Positions 30,770-43,298 of a DNA stretch of 64,000 bases are shown in pieces. Within the stretch, counting starts at the first letter, position 1, and every line of letters starts with the position of its first letter. Source of the stretch: Trochalopteron elliotii (Eukaryota; Chordata; Aves; Passeriformes; Leiothrichidae). Under the pieces are notes generated by a model. It did not search any database. It was not told the DNA's origin and saw only the letters and a list, made by a program, of their open reading frames with translations. The DNA lies in contig JANPWX010000463.1 of NCBI GenBank assembly GCA_024734555.1, positions 1 through 64,000 of the forward strand. The letters are read 5' to 3'. Made by a program: the position numbers and the translations under genes.

Positions 30770-32260
30770 TCTGGAGCACACGTCTGGAACTCACCCACCT
30801 CATCACATCTCCACATAATTAGTAAAACAGGGCAGGGTGTTCAAAAGGGCTGAGCACACAGACATTCCCATTCCTTCTGTGGAGGGTTGGTAGTTAGTCA
30901 GAACTATTGATGATGGGCCCTATTCACCTTCATTTGGAGGGTGACTTTTGTTTAGCTGAGACAGCAGAGAAGTTGAGCAAGTGCCTGACTTCCAGCAGGC
31001 TTCCCAGACAGGAGGACCCTGCAGAAATCATCAAGATTGCCTGCTTGGGACAGGCAATTTGTTAGCTGGCTCTTTAAAACCAAGACCTGAAGGGCAGATT
31101 CCCCTTGTACTGCTGCACAGGGAGCCGTGCTGAGTCGGCAGCAGTTTGCCAGCACTCAGGAGCATTTAGCAGACAGCTCTGCTCAGCTCCCGGCAGGCAT
31201 CGCACCATGCACTTGATTGTGCGTAAGCTGCTAAATTATTTAATCATCTCAGGCATTAGGAAACTCAGAAAGGCTGAAAGCCAAGGGGAAAATGTCTCCT
31301 AAACCATTACATTGCATAAAGTACTTTGTTAGATCAGCTGATTGACTGGATATTGCTACAGACTGTGTATGCTGTCACCGGAATATCTTACTCAGACAAG
31401 AAATAGAAAGGTCGGGTCTTGAGGTACTGGAAGTCCTAGGCAATGTTTGGGGTGAATGGAACTGAAATGAGGTGTAATGCGTACATTTTCCTCAGTCAGA
31501 AATAAAACAAGGCATTCATAGTATCCTACAAACAGGTTAGTTTGTATCTGTGACTCTAAGTTCCTGCCAGCAGTTTTGTGCATCCCTTCCTCCACTTCCT
31601 GCCATCCATTCTGCACAGAGGGACCAGCTCAAGCAAGAACTGGCTTGCTCCACGAAGGGTGGCTGAGCCCCACAGTTAACTCCAGTCCTGGTCTTCTCTC
31701 CTGTTCAGAAGACCACTTCCTCTTTCTGAGTAGGATATCAGTTCATACAAATAACTTCTGTAATTGTATGGATCAGAAGAGAAAGGGAAAGCAGATCTTG
31801 TGTTGAAGTCCTAGAAACTTAAAATTGGGGGTCTGCTTTCTTCTCTTATACTGATACTCCTATCTGTAAACTCTGATCCTGAAGGTAAATCCACCCATCT
31901 GGGTTTTTGAACTTGCTCAGAACTTAACTAAAATCCACAGCCCTGTTCTGAGAGGCAAAAAGAGAATACTTGAATCATGATTACAGAGCTGAAGCAGCTT
32001 TTGGGGTCAAATAGCTCTGGTAAGCTGCAAGCTAATGAAATGGTAGCTGATTCATGCAAAGAGTTGAAATAATGTACCCTTTCCTTATTTAAATCTTAGT
32101 TAAATGAGAGTACTGCTAAATCTCTTGTCATCTCAGTTCCTGGCCACAAAGGCACAATGTAGTAACATGGTCCTTTGGCAATCTCTTGCCTGCTCAGCTC
32201 TCTGCTTATGCAGCATCAAGCCCATGTTTATTTTTCCTGCTATCATTTCTGCTAACACCA
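30770..32260. other. Gap between AICDA and APOBEC1-like gene 1
   Basis: No exon could be confirmed. This is where the last coding exon of APOBEC1-like gene 1 should lie on the minus strand. Short acceptor-like candidates exist, for example near 31876 and 31765, but none encodes a recognisable APOBEC1 end. Confidence 0.4.
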
Positions 32261-32344
32261 TTGCTGGGATCATCCAAACCTCCTTTTCCTTGGATTTCTT
32301 GCACTTATTTTTGCTCTCGGTGTTTTCTTTAGGTGTCTACTAAC

Positions 32345-32469
32345 CAAAAAGATATGAAAGAGTTCTATGTGATTCAGAAAGGAGTATACAGTGATGTCCT
32401 GGTTCTGGGGCTGGTAATAGTCTTCTCCAGGTTGGTGTGCAACAAAATTTCTCCAGCAGTAATGGTAAT
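32345..32469 (-). CDS. APOBEC1: APOBEC1-like gene 1 following exon
   Basis: The acceptor TTTTCTTAG joins in phase 1 to give [19 protein letters not shown] and on. It equals AICDA exon 4 in position and phase. The phase-0 end at TTG|GTTAGT parallels gene 2 and AICDA, which is why this donor was preferred over read-through. Confidence 0.82.
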
Positions 32470-34023
32470 CTAAGAAAAGAGATACCCAGTCACTCTTGAT
32501 GAAAGGATGCCCAGTTCTTTCTTCATTAACATGTCAGTGAGTCATTTGTTTCTCAGTAAGAATACAGTAAAGGACAAAGATATTCATACAAGGAGTACAC
32601 AAATAACTACACAAATAAATTAGTGGAAAGGGGAACTAAAACTCTACAGAGTAACAATATGTCTAAAAATGAATTGCCAGAGAGAGAAATTGATCATTAT
32701 GGTGGCTTGGGCAACCCTTATCACAAATAGCACACTCTGGCATAAAGCCAAGAGAGAAGGAATCAGCAAGCGGCAGGAGTGAAAAGGGAAGTGGGACATG
32801 CAGTCAGAGCTGGTTAGGCTCTCCTTTTGGCAGCCTTGTGCTTGAGAACACAGCTTTGGTAAGACAAGTTTCTTCAACCATGAATCTGTCTGACTTATCC
32901 CAATGATCAGGGAAAACCTGGAGTGAACACTCCAACACTTAGCAGGTTCATATTGATCTTAGTGTTGATAGGATGGCCAGAGCTTCTGTCAATGCTCTGG
33001 TGCTATAATCCCAGAGACAGTACCCCCAATATAAGCAAGGTCCTTTAAAATTACATTTGACCTGGTGGGTTTTGTAGCTCCACACTCCATAGGTAAGTAT
33101 CCACACAGGTGTGTGAGGTTCATCTCTTCAAATACACATTCCTTTTTGTGAGCTGCTTGTCTGGATTTTAACAGCCAAACATCACCAGGCAAGCAAGATA
33201 CACAAATAAAAAGGCTCATGTGCAAGGTGCATCTTCTGTGATGCATCATCTGAAAATCTCCTTTGGACAAGTTTCCTTCTCTTCACCAGCTACCAAGGGA
33301 AGCTAATTACTTGATGCAGCTGGCAAGCTGATCTGCATGCGTATTCTAGGAGGGACAGGCAAGACTCTGTCTTGCCCGGGATTTTACACCGCATATAAAG
33401 GAAATGTGGTTAGCGAGAGAAACCTCCAACCCTCCATGTTCAGATTTGACAAGAGGAAATGACTGTGCTGGTCCTGCTGCTGTACAGGATTGGGGAAGAA
33501 ATAAGGCAGAAGAGAGCAACATTTTCGTACTCACTAGTCCTCCCCAAAGCCAGTCATCACCCCTGTTACAAACTAAGAGTGCACATAATCCCAGAACTTT
33601 CAATCCACACTTTGACCAAGAGTGGCTGGGTTACCTCCAAGATTCATGATACATATCGTGACTCCATTCATTATCAGGCTGCGGAGACCTTCTCGGTTAT
33701 AGTTATCACGGTGCCTGAACAGCTTGGCTGCATATATTTCCAAGGTCACATTAGGGTGTGACCTCAGGAACTCCAGAATCTTTCTGGAGCATTTTCCACA
33801 GGGACTAGTTGAAAGGAACCAGGTCATGAAGCACTGAGCTTGTGGCCTGTCACTGAAACGATTTTCCAAGAAGTTGACTTCAGCATGTTGCCTATGATGG
33901 CTCGAGCACCAGTTCCTCCAGATGGAACCTCTTCTCCACCGGATTTCATACAGCAGGTACACCGCCGGCCCAGTTTGGTTAGGCGAATAATTTCTTTGGA
34001 AGTCTCCTGGCTGTAACCTCCAC
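32345..34023 (-). CDS. APOBEC1: APOBEC1-like cytidine deaminase gene 1 (partial, altered motif)
   Basis: A polynucleotide cytidine deaminase of the AID/APOBEC family. Two exons are clear on the minus strand: 34023-33635 (389 nt) and 32469-32345 (125 nt), with AG/GT borders and matching phases. The first carries VYLLYEIRW, the HAE zinc/proton-shuttle site (33879-33887), [14 protein letters not shown], and [18 protein letters not shown]. The second begins [10 protein letters not shown], as in APOBEC1 (YYHCWRNFV). The usual SWSPC reads STSPC (33798-33812), losing a near-invariant Trp while keeping all zinc ligands and the Glu. Neither the first coding exon nor the last was found. If the weak donor GTTAGT at 32344 is not used, the frame runs on to TGA at 32270 with a lysine/arginine-rich tail. 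Gene 2, 15 kb away on the same strand, is a paralogue. Intact frame argues against an old pseudogene. Confidence 0.86.
33635..34023 (-). CDS. APOBEC1: APOBEC1-like gene 1 catalytic exon
   Basis: The acceptor CTTCTTCAG is at 34024-34025 and the donor GTAACC starts at 33634. The exon of 389 nt runs from phase 2 to phase 1 without a stop and spans what AICDA divides into exons 2 and 3. Confidence 0.88.
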
Positions 34024-37000
34024 CTGAAGAAGAGTACCAGTAGTACTGTGATCCCAGCACTTCAGTGCTGTTTGGCCCCACTGTGCACTGCCTGCTCTCA
34101 ATGTCAGCCAGGACTCCCACTCCCAGCTTTTCCCATCAGAAATGTGCAGCTTGAAGAATGTTGCGATTTAGTGATCTAAATCTGGAATTTGATGAAAACT
34201 TCAGAATACCCCCAGCACCTCCTTGAGAGCTGTTTGGTGGGTAAGGAACCCTGTCACCACTCAGAGATCAGCACCAGTCAAAGCAGTAAGGCAACTGGAA
34301 AGGAAGATGGAGGAAAGGGATAGTATGAAAAAAACAAAGCACAAGGCCATCTCTGGAAATTGCCATGTAGCTCAGGCAGCAGTGAGTGACAGAGCTACAT
34401 CTCTTACCCTTGGTTGTTCTCTCTGGGTAAGGGACCTGTGTAGAAAGGATCTGTTAGTCACTGAAGATAGCAGGTCAGAAAACAAAATTTTCTCTGCTCT
34501 TTCTGTCCAGACCCCTTTCAGTCTATACACTCCCTGTCAAATCTCTTTTCTCCTGAAGGGCTCAATAAGTAATCACAGCACAGCAGGATAGGGATGCAGG
34601 AGGTGTGGACTCCTACCTGGAAGTTGAACTTGATGGTTGTTTAAACCACGCTGTACATAAACCCTTGCTCAGTGTAGCACATTATGGTTGACTGTGTAAA
34701 CACTCAAGTTTAAATTTCCTGATTTCAGCAGTGCTGCATCTGTTTTTCCCTGACTAATCAAAGAGCAGAATCAAATGTCTTATTCCTTTAAATCTTCCAA
34801 ACCACTTCCACGAGACAGGCAAATCTTGAGCCATTTTCTCATTGGTACTCATAATCTTGGCAATCTAGACAAAAACATTTCCACAAATGACTTCCCATCT
34901 TTACTTAAGCCGTAACTTTCTAAAAATAAAAAAAAAATCAGTGCCAAGGAAAAAAATACTGGTACAGAATGGAGTGTAACAAATACATACAGGGTGGCAA
35001 CGCAGACCTGCCTGATTATACAGATTTTATCTTCCATGGTGGCAAACAACTTTGACCCCATGACTTATTCATCCCTTCCCAGCTGAGGGTCTAGAGGAAA
35101 ACAGTTGCAGGTGATCAAGGCTACTTACTTATTTATTTTGTAAAAATCCACCAATAGAAAACTTATGGATCTAGGAACTGCCATTTTATTTGATAAAATA
35201 ATGAATTTAATTTTAAAAAATTTTAAATGTTTATAAAATAAAAATAATTAATTATATTTTAGTTTTTATGTCTCATATATAATATAATAAATATTTCTTT
35301 TTAAATTTACTTAGAATTAAGATACTAACAGCATTTTACTGCAGCTTAGCTTATGAAGATGAGTAACTATGAATTATCCAGAGTAAAATTACATTTTAAC
35401 AGGAAGAAAATAGTTTTTTACATCAACAGAGACATGATCAACTCCTTGCACAGCCTTATTGCCCTGATTCTTTAAGAAGAATATTCTAGTTATATATCAC
35501 AATTAAAATAAAATAGATGAATAAATAAGCTAACAAAATCGCTCCATTCTTAAATGCTTTCGAGATCTTTTTTCACAGAAAAAGTTCTTTGGGATTTTTA
35601 ATTCTTCCTGCCATACCAAGGTTAACAAAATCATATTAATATTTCGAAGCTAAATATTCGAACTAAAGACTAAAGACTAAATATTCGGACTAAAGACTCA
35701 AGATATGGTAATGCATTCAGAGACATAAAATATAAATCCACATCTGTCTCTGGTGTATCCTCGTGCCAACAAAACACATTTGTTTCTACACTCCAGTCCT
35801 TTAGATACAACTGCAGTAAATATCTACACTTGAAAATGGAGAAATAGGCCTGCCTTTCACATAAATGTACATACCTTCGGCATTGACAGCAGCCATGGGT
35901 ATTTCTGGATTTGTGTGTTACTTCCTGGGAGACTGGTGTGCTTTTATTTGTCTTACATTAGTTTCAGTTTCTATTCCTGAATAAGAATACTCATCTTAGT
36001 TTCTAGTCAGAAGCTTTCCTCTGACTGATACACCCCAAAATGGCTTGTAGAGGAAATGGATTACAAAAGAATTCTTCGCATGGCTTAGGTAGACTCAGTC
36101 TCTGTCCCTTACAGGTTTTTTCTAGTTTTGTGACACAATTATTTTCGATCTGATGCACGATGTAGAGATTACCTTCCTTGATGCCAATCCAGATGTGGAA
36201 TTTTAAAGCTAAAGGAGTGCTTTATTTCTATTCTCAGCAGCAAGCTTTCAGTATTCTATTGTCAAAGAGTATTCACTTTCCTGCCGGGGCAGAAAAAAAC
36301 CCGGAAGTGTACATGAATGGTGGAGTTCAGAGGGAGTTGGGACTCAGACACTGGCAGGACTCTCTGTTGAGGAGAAGACTGGCTGTGGCAGGTCATCAGG
36401 CAGTGCCAACACAGAGTCTGCCCTCTGGGCCACTTCTGCTGCAAGGTCACTCCTCACTTCTCAGCACAGAATTGTTACCTAGTGGTTGCATTATTTCCTA
36501 TCATAGAAGAGTGAAGGGGAGCAACTCAAACACTCAGAGACTGTTGAAACAAAAATGTGATTGACTAATACGGTTTTGAGCTCATGGGTGTGATTCTCAG
36601 TGAGACCAGGAATGCTTTGGTGCTGTGGCACTCCCTTTACTGCCCTGTCCTTACAGTACATATTTACAAATAAGCAGGAGTTAATTAGGCTTAGAGATGA
36701 TTAGTCTGCAAGGAATGGCTTGATTAGTTCCTGACAGAAAACCAGCAATGTGCCACAGAAAGTGGAGAAAGAAAAATGTCCAAGCAAGGAATCAGCAATG
36801 CAACATTTTCAGGCATATCCAGGAAGCTGAGTGTGCTGTATGAAGATGGCAGAAAGCCAAAAGGAAAAAAAAATTTTGGAAATATTGGTATGTTAGCCTA
36901 ATGTGAGAAGAAGAATCTGTTATAAATACATATTATGATATTGGCTTTTTGCAAATATTAAAATGGACGCTATATGTATAATGTTAAAGTAACTTTGTTA

Positions 37001-37195
37001 TAAAAATATAGTTTTTATTTCTGCTATTAACTGAACTTAGACACAGCAGTGAAATAGCTGATATATAGTTATGCTTGTGGTAATTGAGCTGCCTGCTTGA
37101 TTGGGATAACATCCAATGGACATATGATGAGGGGCCTGCTACTGATATGCCAACTATAAGCACCTGCCATGAAAGTATGGACCAAAACTCAAGTT
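34024..37195. other. Upstream of APOBEC1-like gene 1
   Basis: The first coding exon of gene 1 should lie here, but an ATGGACAG-type mini-exon was not found on the minus strand. The stretch 35110-35330 is extremely AT-rich. No named repeat was recognised. Confidence 0.4.
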
Positions 37196-37200
37196 GGAGG

Positions 37201-37861
37201 TGTTATAAATGATCAACTTAGCCAATCGGATAGAAAGAATAATAAGTTTTATTTTTCCATTTTAAATCTATCTGGGACAGCCACAGGGAACAACATTCGA
37301 ATGTTGGGTGAAACAGCCGACTGACAGCAGGGCTGCTATCTCGCACTGTTCCACTATTTGCTGGGGTTTGAGTCTGAGTTCTTATATTGTATTTTGTGTC
37401 TCCCGGCAGCAGAGGTATTGTGTTTTCAAATTCAAACCCAGTCTTTTCACTTGATGATGAACCCTGAACAGATTTCCTGGTGCTGGGCCGAGTCTGAAAG
37501 GACCTTCCAGGAATCCTCCTTTGGGATGATGATGTTGTCAAATGCAGGGTCCACCCTCGGAATGGGTGTCGATGTGTTGATGGTGGGTTGATAGTGGGTT
37601 GATGGTGGGTTGATGGTCCGGGTGCCCAAGATCTGATTAGCTCAAGGAGCTACATCCTGGCAAGCCACACTCCTTTTTGGTGTAAATAGAGATGTTAGTT
37701 TGTATACAAAGCATGTCCTGGTATTTGGTGAACGCCCCTCCCAGTCCGGGAATCAAGGTTACTTTTTATACTCACAGGGTTATAGAAAATATACATTCTA
37801 TCATCTGCTATAACTTCCTTCTATGTTTTAATTGCACGAATTTATAATCACATCTATTACA
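37201..37861 (-). mobile_element. Solo LTR A (family 1)
   Basis: On the minus strand it begins TGTAATAGATG and ends TTTATAACA. It has a TATA box (AGTATAAAAAG) and an AATAAA near the 3' end, and is flanked by GAGG on both sides (37197-37200 and 37862-37865), a 4-bp target duplication. It contains a CCATCAACCCAC-type tandem repeat (about 37567-37620). It is a close inverted copy of LTR B at 41993-43298. Confidence 0.88.
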
Positions 37862-38582
37862 GAGGTGATAATAAGAATGGGCTAAAACCACAGCCAAGAA
37901 ATGTGCATGCTCTAAAAAGGCAGACCCAAGGGGGAACCATGCGCAACAGTTCTTGGAACATGTAAACTAGTCTGGGAAAAAACTTAAATATGCATAATTG
38001 TTTATGAATATGTAATAGGCAGATGCAATAAAAAAGGTATGTAAAGGGTGTCTCCCAAACAGCAGGTGTGCTCTTGGCTGAATGCCAAGCACCCAGGCGT
38101 TAAAATTTGCTTTATTATCTTTGTCTCCTATTGTCCTTTATTAGACTTATAAATTTTACCAGGAAAGTGAACCTCGTTTTTCACAAATCCCTTCCAAATT
38201 CAGTAATTGCTTTAACCCTAATAAAATCAGGAAGACAAGGTTGCCACGCAAGTGAAATTTCTTACTTCTGAAGAATTTGCACATTCTGTTTATGGGGACC
38301 ATGCTTCAGTGAGTCAAGAGGGAGATTACGATCTCCAGAAGGATCATACAACTAGGTGGGAAACCCATTCCTTGGTTTTTATGAGCAACCAGCAGAAATC
38401 CAGTATCCCTTTATATTGCTATGTGACTGTAGCAAGGGTTATCTATATAGGTGGAGTCTTGTATTACTCAAACTATGGCAAAAATTTTTATTTTACTTCT
38501 CATGCAGTCCCCTTACAGAAGCTGCTTAAGGTGATGTGAGAGAGAAATATGGAGGTGGTTTGTGATGCTGAGGTATTGGTAA

Positions 38583-39215
38583 TGTGATATGTGTTTTGAA
38601 ATAAATTTGTGTTTCAAGTGTGTTATATGTTATAAAATAAAACTGTGTTACAAGTTAGGGTTTCCAAAAATTGTAAAGACGTTTCTGGCTGTCGAGACTA
38701 ATTTGCAACTGTAAGAATCCCAGACAATTGCAGGGTGAAGTCCAAATTTACAACAGAAAAGGACTGGCTGGACAGGAGATGCCTCGTCCATCAAGGGTGG
38801 GTCCAATAGTTCTCCGGTGATCAACACCTGATATGGATCTAGGAGAGGAGAACCCGGAGATGTCACGTATCAGCATCCCAATGCCCAGTTCTCGGGTACT
38901 CCATTCAAGTCTTCACTGTGCCAGGAAAGGCATTCAGATACCAAGCAGCAAGAGAAAGAAAGTATATGAATATGCACAGTAGATAAAAGCTGACAATAAA
39001 ATTGCCTCAAGGAAGAAAACTGTATAAAAACTGCCCTCTGAACCCAGGAGTTTGTGAATGGGAGGGGATTGGTTCATTTGTGGCCATCCCTGCGTTCACC
39101 CAACCTCGATACCCGGGATTGGAGTTGTTTTCTTTTATTGTGGCTGTCCCAGATTGATTTCAAATGGCAAAATAAAATTACTTTATATTAAATTGGCTAC
39201 AAATCCTTTATAACA
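38583..39215 (+). mobile_element. Solo LTR (family 2, copy 1)
   Basis: It begins TGTGATATG and ends TTTATAACA. The internal TATA is TGTATAAAAACTG and an AATAAA lies near 39171. It is flanked by GTAA on both sides. It is a close direct copy of 41232-41862. Different flanking duplications show the two copies inserted separately. Confidence 0.88.
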
Positions 39216-41231
39216 GTAACATCTGAATATATCTCAATCACTCCAGCAAAAGGATTTTTTTTTTTAATAACCACCAGCCTCATATGCATGCCTCATAAAC
39301 CTGGATGCATTTTAGAGGAACATAAACAGCAAAGGGCACATGGAATGGTGGACAGACATTTACTCATGCCTCCTTTAACACCAGGTTCCTTAGACCTTCA
39401 TGGGAATATTCCCTTTGGTGATAGTAGAGCCATGCTGTATACATGTGACCAGATTCATCAGGGAAAAGAACGTAGAAGTTTCACAGTTTCTTCAGAACAT
39501 TTTATAAAGGGCCTCCAGAATGCACATTTAAGTGATAGAGAGGTGGACAGAGCATCAGGGAGCTAGGTCCCTTCAGATGTCTCCCAGGAAAGAGATTGCA
39601 GCAAAACACATCTGCAGCATGACTCTTACAGAGGTGGTCTGCTGAGGTACCACTCCCTTTTCTCAAACATCTTTTAGCTTATCCGACAATCAAAACCCAA
39701 GATGCGCCTCTGGTAACAAATCTGGACTGAGACAGAGTCCAAGAAATGGAAATACATGGAAGCAGGTTAGAGAAGAAAGAGGAGCACAGAAGGAAAGTTA
39801 AATCAGACATCAAAGAACACAAAAAGGGTCAAAGTTTGAATCAGTTAAGATCCCAATTTGCAAATCTCTGAGGATTTTACACATACTGAGCTTTTTATTC
39901 TCTGGCTGAATGATCTATTGGAAAGAGGTGAGAATCACCAAGTAGAATTCTGGTAGCAAAAAAAAGGTTAAATTTAAATGTGACAAAAGTCTGGGGCTTA
40001 TGCTACAGAGGCTTATGTCTCAACCTCCACTTACAGGCTGCCTCCTGGACTTAATTTGAAATAGTAAATCCTGTGTTAGTTTAAGTGTTCTGCTGCTGAC
40101 ACATTTGACAGTAAAAGGAAAATCCACTGTATGTTTACTTGGATTTAATGGAGTTTTCTCAGTAGGTATCTGTATTTTTCATGGAAAGAAAAACCACACA
40201 GAGCCTTTTGAGATTTATTCTGTGACCTCCAGATCTTAAAAAGGCTAAAACACGTTTATGCGTGAACCTGTATGTATGAATTCACACTCATTAAGATATT
40301 TACGGATATTTACATACATGTGTATGCACAATAATACAATAATGCATATAAAAACAAGCTTGTAGATACACAAATACATCTCCTTGGCAGCGTATTACTT
40401 TGCAACCCTGATAAGCACACCCATCCATGGCTCCTTTATCTCTCCCAGTACCTTTGCTTCTATTCCCTCTGCAGGGTGCACAGCGTCACCATATTTACTG
40501 TTCAGCGTCCGTATGGCGAAACTGAAACATAAGAGATTAAGATAACTGGTGGCACCCTGCCACTGCTGGGTGAGCTTTCTGAGACTGACTCTGAACAGTG
40601 AAATGGAATGGCAGCCAGCCACAAGGATGTGCAGGCAGAGCTCTGACCCAGGCAAAGTGGAAAATAATTGGCTAGTGGGAAGGACTTATCTGTGTACTTA
40701 CTCTGGTAACAAAACATCCTGATATCCTTGTAATATATTCTTTCACATTAACTGGTGAGGTTGTAGAAATCAAAGAATTTCCCAGTTCATTAAAGATACT
40801 TCATGAGGAGTCAGTGTGAAAAGAAAAAGCTGCAAATGAGCATGGCTTATCTGTATTTTGGAATGTTTTTCTATTCTAAGCAGTCCTTCTACAGTCTTCT
40901 CACACTACCTTGAGTCACAGAAGTTCTGTATTTATCTTTCTGATTTTGCTTCATTTCTACATCTTTGTTTCAATGCACACGCTTTGTCAAAGCACGAAGC
41001 AGAACAATAAATGCCCCAAACCTTGTGGGGATTAGTGTCCATGCTCTGCTTGAGAGCCTGAGTCAGTCATCACACAACAGCAGAGTTTTAAACATGAGGG
41101 GGACCACATAACCAGGCGGACTTCACTTGAGATAAAGCAATGATTTTCTATGTACCAAGGAGAGTGTTCAGAGCAGCTATAGGAACTTTCAGCTATGAGA
41201 TTTCTTTTCCAAGCACTGAGGGATTGGTCAA
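39216..41231. other. Spacer between the two family-2 solo LTRs
   Basis: No retroviral gag, pol or env was seen, so this is not the interior of a provirus. No host exon was supported either. There are short purine-rich and AT-rich patches. Confidence 0.5.
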
Positions 41232-41862
41232 TGTGATATATGTTTTGGAATAAATTCGTGTTTCAAGTGTGTTATATGTTATAAAATAAAACTGTGTTAC
41301 AAGTTAGGGTTTCCAAAAACTGTAAAAACGTTTCTGGCTGCTGAGACTGATTTGCAACTGTAAGAATACCAGACAACTGCAAGGCAAGTCCAAATTTACA
41401 ACAGAAAAGGACTGGCTTGACAGCAGATGCCTCGTCCATCAAGGGTGGGTCCAATACTTCTCCGGTGATCGACACCTGATATGGATCCAGGAGAGGGGAA
41501 CCTGGAGATGGCACATACCAGCATCCCAATGCCAAATTCTCAGAACCCAATTCAAGTCCTCGACTTTGCCAGGAAAAGCTTTCAAAAACCAGCAGCAAGA
41601 GAAAGTAAGTATATGAATATGCACAGCAGACAAAAGCTGACAATGAACTTGCCTCAAGGAAGAAAAACTGTATAAAAACTGCTCCCTGAACCCAGGAGTT
41701 TGTGAACGGAAGGGGATGGGTTCATTTGTGGCCATCCCTGCGTTCACTCAACTTCGATACCCGGGATCGGAGTTGTTTCTTTTATTGTGGCTGTCCCAGA
41801 TTGCTTTCAAACGGCAAAATAAAAATACTTTATATTAAATTGGCTACGTATCCTTTATAACA
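41232..41862 (+). mobile_element. Solo LTR (family 2, copy 2)
   Basis: It begins TGTGATATATG and ends TTTATAACA, and is flanked by a perfect GTCAA duplication (41227-41231 and 41863-41867). It aligns end to end with 38583-39215. Confidence 0.92.
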
Positions 41863-41992
41863 GTCAATGACAACAATATATGGCTAAACTCTGCCCAAAA
41901 TTCACCTTGAAGTTGTAGCTATCATGGGAGGCAAAAGCTCCATCAAAAGCAGAAAACATCTACCAGGACCAGGCATTACAATCCTAAGGCAC

Positions 41993-43298
41993 TGTAATAG
42001 ATGTAACTATAAATTCGTGCAATTAAAACATAGAAGAAAAATATAGTAGATGATAGAATGTATATTTTCTATAACCCTGTAAGTATAAAAAGTAACCCTG
42101 ATTCCCGGAATGGGAAGGGCGTTCACCAAATGCCGGGACATGCTTTGTATACAATCTAACATCTCGATTTACACCAGAAAGGAGGGTGGCTTGCCAAGAT
42201 GTAGCTCCTTGAGCTAATCAGATCTTGGGCACCCGGACCATCAACCCACCATCAACCCACTATCAACCCACCATCAACACATCAACACCCATTTCGAGGG
42301 TGGACCCTGAATTTGACGACATCATCATCCCAAAAAATGATTCGCAAAAAATCCTTTCAGATGCGGCCCAGCACCAAGAAAATCTGTTCAAAGTTCATCA
42401 AGTGAAAGACTGGGCTTGAATTTGAAAAAACACAATACCTCTGCTGCCGGTGGGAAAAATTGGGCAGGAGACGATGTTTCCTCCTTTAAATACCTTTATT
42501 AAAGTATCAGCTCTTTTAGAAGCAGGCGCCTCAGGGGGGTGGGATGGCCTCCACTGCAGTGCTGAGAAGGAGGCGGGGGCTGGACACTCTGCTGCTGCAC
42601 ACAGCCGAGTGGGGAATTAGCCTCCCCCCTCACGGGAGCATGCTCCCGACAATTCCGGTCCAGTGTGATTTCCACTGATGAGTCGCATGTTCAGACTGCT
42701 CCTCTGGTCACGGCGAGATCTAAAGGTCCTGGCATCAATTGGCCTGTACTCTTCAGTCTTTAGGGTTATTATTCTTTTTGTTTTAAGTTGTTGTTTGTTT
42801 TGGAAGTTGTCCCGATTTTCCTGAGGTGTTGCATCCTGGGATCTTTAATTACCATAAGGGGTGTTAGAGTAGGAGACGGGGGCAGGGGGGGTGAGATAGC
42901 CAGGCCGAGTAGAGCGGTGTAGGAGTCTTACGTTGCCATGGAAACGACATTCTTGCTTGACAGGTCACAATATATTACAAAAATGAGTACAAAGAGTTTC
43001 TAACATTTAACTTTACATTTCTATAACTAATATAACTAATACTTTCTAACTTTATATTTTAACTTTTAGGAGTTGTTTTAAACTTCATTTTTCACACCGG
43101 GAGGCACAAAATACAGTATAAGAACTAGGACTCAACCACCAATAAATCGTGGAACAGTGCGAGATAGCAGCCCTGCTGTCAGTTGGCTGTTTCACCCAAC
43201 ATTCGAATGTTGTTCCCTGTGGCTGTCCCAAATAGATTTAAAATGGAAAAATAAAACTTATTATTTCTATCCGATTGGCTAGCTGATCATTTATAACA
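41993..43298 (+). mobile_element. Solo LTR B (family 1), interrupted by nested LTR
   Basis: It begins TGTAATAGATG and ends TTTATAACA, with GCAC on both flanks (41989-41992 and 43299-43302). Removing 42451-43096 plus one CCGG copy gives a sequence collinear with LTR A, which lies 4 kb away in the opposite orientation. Confidence 0.9.
42451..43096 (-). mobile_element. Nested solo LTR (family 3) inside LTR B
   Basis: On the minus strand it starts TGTGAAAAATG and ends TTTTTCCCA. It is bounded by CCGG at 42447-42450 and 43097-43100; LTR A has a single copy at the same place. A minus-strand AATAAAGG lies near the 3' end. It also contains a CCTCCCCCCTCACGGGAGCA-type GC-rich stretch. Confidence 0.88.

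Noticed and set aside
31392..31616. Minus-strand open frame as the last exon of APOBEC1-like gene 1
   Set aside because: The reading frame that looks hydrophobic does not join in the phase 0 required, and it lacks a recognisable APOBEC1 end.
38583..41862. A single provirus with two flanking LTRs
   Set aside because: The two LTRs have different target duplications (GTAA and GTCAA) and no gag, pol or env between them.
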